From Thuidium tamariscinum (lineage: Eukaryota; Streptophyta; Bryopsida; Hypnales; Thuidiaceae): a DNA stretch of 64,000 bases. Every line of letters begins with the position of its first letter. The stretch's first letter is position 1. A model generated the notes under the pieces. It made no database searches. It worked only from the letters and a program-made list of their open reading frames with translations, and was not told the origin of the DNA. This document shows positions 57,516-64,000 of this stretch, piece by piece. The stretch lies in NCBI GenBank assembly GCA_947034885.2, contig OX344752.2:15004001-15068000 (forward strand). The letters are read 5' to 3'. Made by a program: the position numbers and the translations under genes.

Positions 57516-58043
57516 TCACTGAGCCATGTCATTAGTACTTAATTGCACCAAATTTGCTCTTCTCCAAATAAAATAATTCCTTAGTGTATTTAAAATTTGA
57601 ATGACAAGAAGTACCTAATGTCCCATTCTCCAATAAAAGAACATGTACCTTTATAAACATCGTGATGTCAAAATGGGTGGAAATAGGGGAAAAAAGTTGT
57701 CCTTCATTTGACAAGTACGCATTTAAATCCAATTTGAGGACCCCAATTGAGGCCATTCTAGAAGCCCTTTGGAGAGTTCATAATTTCTCTAATGACTATG
57801 AAAAGTCAAGATTGAAATGGATACCCTTGAACTAATTTTTAAATAGAAAAATCATAATCATTCATTTTCAAAATTGGATTATGGATGGTAAAACTAGACT
57901 TCGAAAAAAGCCTTCCAAAAACATAAACCACTGAAAATGAACTTTTGGTAAGGTTTTCATGAACTTCAAAGTGTCTTTGACACCACATTTGGGTGCCTTG
58001 GGCATTTAGGGGTATGAAAAAAGTAAGAAAGCCACGAAGGCCA
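57516..58043. other. AT-rich flank with an inverted partial family B copy
   Basis: Positions about 57,800-58,013 match, inverted, the left part of M6 (46,329-46,550). The end nearest array A6 reads GGCATTTAGGGGTA and lacks TTAA, so the copy is truncated or degraded there. Confidence 0.55.
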
Positions 58044-58272
58044 GAGCCGCGGTCGCTAGTCTTTTGGGACCCGCAGTCGCCTTCCCTTGCAGGACCCGCG
58101 GTCGCCACTGTCGAGCTTCCAGGACCCGCGGTCGCCAGTCCTGCGGTCGCCCTTCGTGAATTTACCCGCGGTCGCCTCTCAGGTGGACCCGCACTCGCCC
58201 CTACCCGCACGCGCCCCTAGGCGACTGCGGCTATATACCGCAGTCGCCTTACCCGCAGTCGCCACTCCTTCT
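58044..58272 (-). repeat. GC-rich GCGACCGCGGGT minisatellite array A6 (inverted)
   Basis: On the plus strand the units read ACCCGCGGTCGCC, GCAGTCGCC and GCACGCGCCCC; the array is therefore inverted relative to A1-A5, as is the gene next to it. It includes a perfect-armed palindrome GCGACTGCGG-CTATATA-CCGCAGTCGC at 58,219-58,245. The P2 ATG is about 330 bp downstream. Confidence 0.88.
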
Positions 58273-58320
58273 CAGTGCATTGAGAATCACCCACCTAGAC
58301 GTGGCTGATTGCGTGCCCAT
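58272..58320. promoter_or_regulatory. Shared hairpin leader between array A6 and P2
   Basis: ACCCACCTAGACGTGGCTGA followed by TTGCGTGCCCA is the reverse complement of the type of leader seen at 43,255 and 53,701. It lies on the gene-proximal side of the array. Confidence 0.55.
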
Positions 58321-58600
58321 GAGTTAGGAGTTATGGTTCGTTTTGAACTTTTGGTCTTCCGTATTGCTCCGGTCGCCCACACTACATCACGAGCACTATT
58401 GAAGATTGATTTTTTGTAAATGTAAACATTTTTGTAAATGTGAATAGTTTAAGGTACATTTTTTGTAATGGAAAGACTTCTGTAAATGTGAAGTACAACG
58501 ATTCTAGGATTTTACACTTTTATAGTACTACCTTAGTCTTACACTCTTAGAAGTTTAGAGAAAGTACATAGTTCAGCATCCTACGTACAGATTGATCATC

Positions 58601-60091
58601 ATGGATGCCAAGCCTCCACCTGCCCCATGTAAACTAGTACTTGGATTGAAGAATAAGGCGGTTCGTGACAAGAGTCGTAAGAGGGGTGGAAAAAGTCGCA
58701 AGAAGCGTGTGCCTTTGCTTTTGCATCCAAAGATAAAGGCTTTTTTAGGCTGGAGAGCAGAACCTGAGCCTTGGAGTTACGAAACGGTAAACAAATACGT
58801 GGATTGGTGCCACATTGATAAGTTGTTTCCGCTATGGTGTCACAAGATACACTTGACACAAAACAAGGCAAATCTTGGATATTGCACCAACGAGGTTTTC
58901 AAGCAAAGATGTCTAGCTGTATGGACGAGGTTGTACGATGAGCCTAAGCCTTATCGAAATGACAATTTCTCTTTGTATCTTGTCCAAATGGTATATGCTG
59001 AATGCATACTCAAGAAGAACGTGGACTGGAGTACCTTGAAGGGGCATCCCATCGGAGATCGTCTTGAAGAAACATCGATTGTGAATGAAGTTGCATTAGC
59101 AGATGTCAAGAACACACTAATGCCTGTGAAATTGGGAAGGCTGGCCGTTTCTAATGCCGAAATTGTGTGGTCGCCAAATTCTAGCTCAGATGAGCATACC
59201 CACGAATATGATGGATATGATTTTTAAAGCGACACTGAAGATGATGTTATGGGAGAAAGAAAGGTGGCCTTGGAAGTGGAAATTGCCAACAAGGGAAAAG
59301 AGAAGGTTGAAGAATTTGTAGTTGGTGAAAATATCCACAATGAAGGCACACAACGTACACAGGCAGTACAACCTATGGAAGTAGACCACAATGGTTTGGT
59401 GGGTCACTGCGGTGGAAGTGGAAGCGACTTGGAAGACGATGCAGATGTATTGTACGCTAAAATACAGAGTGCAATTTTGGGTTTGCAAGAAACAAAGGAG
59501 GAAATTGAAGCTCTCCAAAAAATACGAAACTTTCGTTTATCAACTTCATCAGATGCAGCTGGGGTACATGGGTTGAGAGAAGAGTTGAAGATATTACAAA
59601 ACGGCATCTCGGAAAATGACTCGCGCTTTGCTACTTTGAAGAGAAGCAGAGATAATTACTGGAAAAAGAAAGCAGAGGGTCGTTTGTTTCCAATGGATGA
59701 GTGTGCTGTTCTTCAACAGAAAATGAAGATTTTGGAACATGAACGTGGGCGGGTGCAGAATGAAAGGAGAGGGGTCAATTTGCAAGTAGATGCAAAAGAA
59801 AGAGAGTATTATAATGCTGCAATACAATGTGCCTCGACACTAGATGTCTCAGCTATAGCTCCTGAATATGGCAACACACCAGAAGAGTTATCAACACTTC
59901 TAAAGCTTGTTAAACTGCACGAACAGAAAACTCTTGTCTTACAACAAGAGTCGTCAAAATTGCAGTCTGAAATCCGTTTTGAGAGTGCATGGCGGCATTG
60001 GAGCCTACGTACTACAGCTAAAGGCGCTAAACGTGTAGATATACAGAAGATGGGGCCAGAACCCAAAGAGAGTGATTTTTTTGAGCAATAG
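58601..60091 (+). pseudogene. P2: paralogue of P1, WCHIDKLF-domain protein with in-frame stop before a coiled coil
   Basis: The start is ATG 58601 because it gives MDAK, the same first residues as P1; the frame is also open a few codons upstream. A basic stretch (RKRGGKSRKKR) precedes the domain: VDWCHIDKLFPLWCHKIH (about 68-85), NKANL, FKQRC and LYLVQMVYAECILKKNVDW (about 125-143). TAA at 59225-59227 follows an acidic linker (SSDEHTHEYDGYDF), and the same frame then runs 288 codons through another acidic patch into coiled coil (EEIEALQ; KMKILEHERGRVQNERRGVN; TPEELSTLLKLVKLHEQ) and a SAWRHWS segment. An ATG seven codons after the stop could restart translation. The domain is unknown to me. 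The total would be 496 codons. Array A6 and the hairpin lie upstream. Confidence 0.75.
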
Positions 60092-63000
60092 AGGAAGCAC
60101 CTATTAAACTACTAAAAAACCCCTTCTTGGCCGTTTTTGGTTGTAGCCTTGTAGGCCTACTTTTTGAGATGTCACTTCCTTCAAATGAATAGAAAATATT
60201 AAGTTTTGTCATTTGAATGTGCATGAGTCTTTTGTAAAGATGTGGAAAAATTGTTGAATACCAAGGTTGTGCGCTATTTCCAACTTCAAAGAATGGATGA
60301 TTTCAATTTCCTATAATAGTTTGAAATTTGAAACAAAATGTTTATAATAAAATGAAGATATATTTTAAATTATAAACATTGTGTAACACACTAAAGCACC
60401 CATAAGCAAACTTGAATGTTTATAATAATTATTGTTTGACCAATGGACATCATGAATTGGAATTAAAATTTTCTACAAGAATGTTGTACCATCATATGAC
60501 AGCGAAAGTGCTACTCCTTATTATTCACAATTTCACATGTAAATTCTATTTCTATGGTACTTCACTATAAATTGCGGAAGTTAAAAGTTTGAAATTCATT
60601 TTCAAAGTGAGAACAAAACAAGAATTCTAATGGGCTCATAGAGTCTAGTATTTTAAAATATGAGTAACCACTCACAATTTTATATCATCGACTAATTTTG
60701 GTATGAGAATGGAAATAGATGTGGGCAAATACCTTAAACCTTTGAACCATTTGTTGCATTTGGTTTCTTTTTTGGGGAGTAGTGGAGTACTTTAAAATTA
60801 TTAAAATAATTTTGAATTAAAAAAAAATATGACTATTGTAAACACCTTGAAGATGAAGGAAAACATGAAAGGATATTTGTTAAGGAAATCTCTAAGTAGG
60901 AGAATTTGAGAAGTACCAAACCTCATGAAAAAATATGTCTCAATGTTCTAATTAGTAAAATATAGAAAATTAAATTTATTAAAAAACAACATTTTTATAA
61001 TTTTCAAAAACTTTTTGGAGGTGGTTATTCATTAATATAATCACATAAAATCATTTTTCACATGTTTCCCAAAAGACATAGAAGGAGGTTTGCTTTATGG
61101 ACTTGTACACCACTACATCACATAAAAATAATTTATCCTAAATTCCTTCTCTATATAGCTACAAGTCTACTAGAAGACCATTTAATCCAAATTTGAGCTC
61201 AAAATCATTAAAAAAAGGGACTCAATAGTACTAAAACCTCCAAAATGGCATTTCGGACATTTAGATCGGGTCTATTTTGAAATAGTGAAATATTTTTAAA
61301 AGTAATATAAAAATTAGACAAATTGTATAATAGTGATGAGCACGTTGTCTAAAAATTTTGCGTCATTTAAAATTAAAACACAAAAGTAATCGCCAAGGGA
61401 TAGATCATCACATGCCAAATGAGACAAAATAGCAAATGAATTAATTGCATCCACCTTTGTTTAATTTTCTTAATCTTGTCAAATGTAGTGTTCATAAAAT
61501 TCAAAATAGTTCTTATTATTTATTGAAAGTCATTCATTTTTAATATTACAAGAAATCTAAATTCATTTTACATGTTATTTTTTTAAACTAGTATTGGAAG
61601 TTGAAATTTTTGTTGGAAAATCCTATTTCGGTAATTTCTAAACTCTTCCCTTATAAGGTTCTATCATTATCTAATAAGACCTTGAGCACCCTTTCTTTTG
61701 ATTATTACATTAAAACATTTTATGTCCCCCTTCAAAAAAATTTAAATATTTCAGATATGGTTTTCAATTATCTTCAAAAGGTTAAATGTGCAAAACCTTT
61801 GTTGGCAACTTGACTAGGTGTATTGCAAAATGCAAATGACTTAATGTCAAATTACCAATCTATTTTTATACTCAAGATACTCTCAATTTTTTTGTAGTTG
61901 ACCATTTGTCCATTAATTTAAAAAAATGTTAAAACTATAAAGAGAATTTATTAGCAAAAAAAATTTTTTTCTAAAAAATACAAAATCAAAAAGTTTTCTC
62001 ATGAACCATGAATGCCTGAAATTTTGTGATTGATAGAAGATGCAACTTGGTCCTTTAGGGATTAAAATTGATAAAATTTTCTTATGTAGATTATATTTGA
62101 ACCCTAACCGTAAATTGAAAAATGAGAATCCATTATCAAGTGACTGAAGTGAGCACATTTTGTTAATATTTTAATATGATGATTTTATAACAAATTTAGA
62201 ATAATTGTTACATTTTTTTGGTTTCTAAAATCAATAAATTGTTGCATTACTTGCATAATTATATCCAAATTCTTATGACTCAATAATTAGAATATATTAA
62301 TATTTATGTAATTATATTTGTAAAATTCTCATGGTTAAACATTTCTTTACAATAATTTATTCTTCACTTGATATGTCTTAAATTTTCTTTTTATGTACAA
62401 CAATCTTTGAACAACAATTTCAGAAAATTATACGATTCTATAAGCGGTGTATACTAATGTTCCTACTTGTTGCCAGTCTAAATCTAGACATTTCCATCTC
62501 CGGAACAATTAGGAAGTGGAAGTAAATAAGTAACCTTTGTTTATTAGACTTCTATTTATGTCGAAAGCTTGGAATCATTCCATTTCAAACCCGCAGAAGT
62601 TATGATGAATTGCAGTTAGGGGTAGTTTGCGGGTAGATATCGAATTTGTATACTATATATTATAAAAAAAGGCTGAAATGATTTACTTAATTCAATTTTT
62701 AATATTTTTGAAGAAAAAAATCAATTATTGGGTGAAGATTGTTTACAGTTTATAACTATATTTGAAGGTTTAGCCATGTATGATTAGCATTTTTCATTTT
62801 AAAAAAGAAATCATTCACACTATAGTATATTCAAGCATTTTCTACTTCTCTCTACTAACTACTAAGTACTAACTATTTTTTTCTCTATGTTTTACTATCC
62901 CAATTCCCAAACGATTTCAAATGTTTTGAATATATAGTGAATTTGCATTGGAAAATGAATTCAAAGACTTACCATCATCTTTAGTATTTTTTCATACAAA

Positions 63001-64000
63001 TGTGACCTTACCAAGAACATTAGCTCAAATTTTAAGAGGAATAAAAAAAGATTTTTGGTAGTTCAAATATTCAAATCTTGTAATGTAGACTGTGAAAATT
63101 TCGGATTTTTTGTCCACATATTTTCAAGCCACCTAAGTAGAACATCCTACAGTGAGGTATTTGAAAAAATGTTGGACCTACTTTTACTTTATAATTTTTC
63201 AATCTTGGACTTATTTTTATTTTATGTTTTTGTAAAGAATGAAAAACAAGCATTCTTTTTTGGGAATTCTTTTATTAGACTTTCTACTCAATTCTTAAAT
63301 ATCTACAAATTTAAATTTAAAGTCCATAGTAGAATAAAATTCAGCAAATGGCAGTCAAAGTCATTTGGAATTGTAGGAATGCAAGATAGTGTTTAAGAAG
63401 ACTATGTTTTCCAACTTTCAATGCTTAAATCTTCTAATGTATACGGTCAAACTTCATGAAATTTTGACCACATGATCTCAGACAAACAAAATACAAGATC
63501 GTATGGTTAAATTTTATAAAAATACATTTTTTTGGGTCTTTTGGATAAATGCAACCAAAATGGCAGTTCTTAGTAGTTCTGGATGGGAAAATGGCCATGG
63601 GCCTTTCAGAATAAACAAAATCCATGACAATGATATTTTTTATGGAAACAAGGAAACAATACAATTTTCTTGTAGAAAGGCAAAGGTGGTTTATATTAAA
63701 AATATAAGCAATATGAAATTGCTTTATAGTTTATATTAACAAAAAGCAAAGTTGTAGAATCAAATTCTCCAAAGCAAATTGAAGGAAATTCTATTGATCC
63801 ACAATGCAAGTGGGGAGTATTCACTATGGATATCATATAAGTGCGTACTATGGGCCTTTTGCTATTTATACCATTACAAAAATGAAGTTCATGTCACAAA
63901 ATAGTGCTAATATTTAGGTGACAACATGTGCATTATCTTGGGCACCACTTGCCTCACCATGCTCATAATTGGATGATTCCTCAACGTCAAGCTTACGCTT
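60092..64000. other. AT-rich repeat mosaic to the window end
   Basis: No gene seen. The region about 63,170-63,610 is a degenerate family A copy in the M1 orientation (shared GGTCAAACTTCATGAA and CACATGATCTCAGACAA). A single family-A-like end (GGTCCTTTAGGGATTAA) lies at about 62,050. Open frames are short and AT-driven. Confidence 0.5.

Overview
The window looks like nuclear DNA of a land plant with a large, repeat-dominated genome. The evidence is a Ty3/gypsy element primed by a tRNA-Asp-like site, hAT and CACTA-type DNA transposons, an SRA-domain gene fragment of the SUVH type, and a candidate secreted proline-rich gene with plant-style introns. No angiosperm-specific gene was recognised, so a seed-free plant (bryophyte, lycophyte or fern) is possible, but I cannot fix the lineage. 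Very little of the 64 kb looks like host genes.

Layout. 1-1.2 kb: C-terminal part of a CACTA (TNP2-type) transposase with a DUF4216-like domain, split by a ~0.64-kb foldback insertion. 3.06-3.80 kb: short two-exon fragment, perhaps hAT-derived. 7.06-8.33 kb (-): candidate host gene with a signal peptide and a proline-rich region, in three exons. 8.5-11.0 kb (-): candidate exons of unknown function; one intron carries a CACTA-type MITE seven bases inside its donor site. 11,258-21,257: complete, young Ty3/gypsy retrotransposon (exactly 10,000 bp, 2,046-bp LTRs, TCCGG target duplication) whose single gag-pol frame has five in-frame stops. 21.9-26.6 kb: 21-bp tandem repeats, then ~330-bp and ~430-500-bp tandem arrays. 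29.4-32.6 kb (-): intact 1,079-aa hAT transposase. 36.4-37.3, 43.9-44.8, 46.3-47.0 and 56.1-57.0 kb: non-autonomous elements of 0.65-0.95 kb with CCCC...GGGG ends, each flanked by TTAA. 37.8-43.1 kb (-): unknown basic/coiled-coil gene (P1) split by a ~3.75-kb CCGG-rich element that carries its own gene. 52.0-53.6 kb (-): intact 526-aa protein-kinase-like gene. 54.2-55.7 kb: decayed fragments including an SRA domain. 58.6-60.1 kb (+): P2, a paralogue of P1. The rest of 28-64 kb is AT-rich and built from recurring dispersed repeats.

Three patterns stand out. (1) Six GC-rich minisatellite arrays built on GCGACCGCGGGT-like units interrupt the AT-rich DNA. Four of them lie 150-330 bp upstream of the ATG of the four largest element-like genes (hAT, P1, kinase, P2), always in the same orientation relative to the gene, and three share a small hairpin between array and gene. 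(2) The TTAA-flanked elements include one whose empty target site, with a single TTAA, survives 0.3 kb away in a local duplication; this is the signature of piggyBac-type insertion, which is unexpected in a plant. (3) P1 and P2 are homologous, begin with the same four residues (MDAK), and each has one in-frame stop in the same linker between an N-terminal WCHIDKLF domain and a coiled coil.

The coding regions tend to be one long frame with isolated nonsense codons and almost no frameshifts. That suggests decay by point mutation, probably deamination of methylated cytosine, rather than by deletion.
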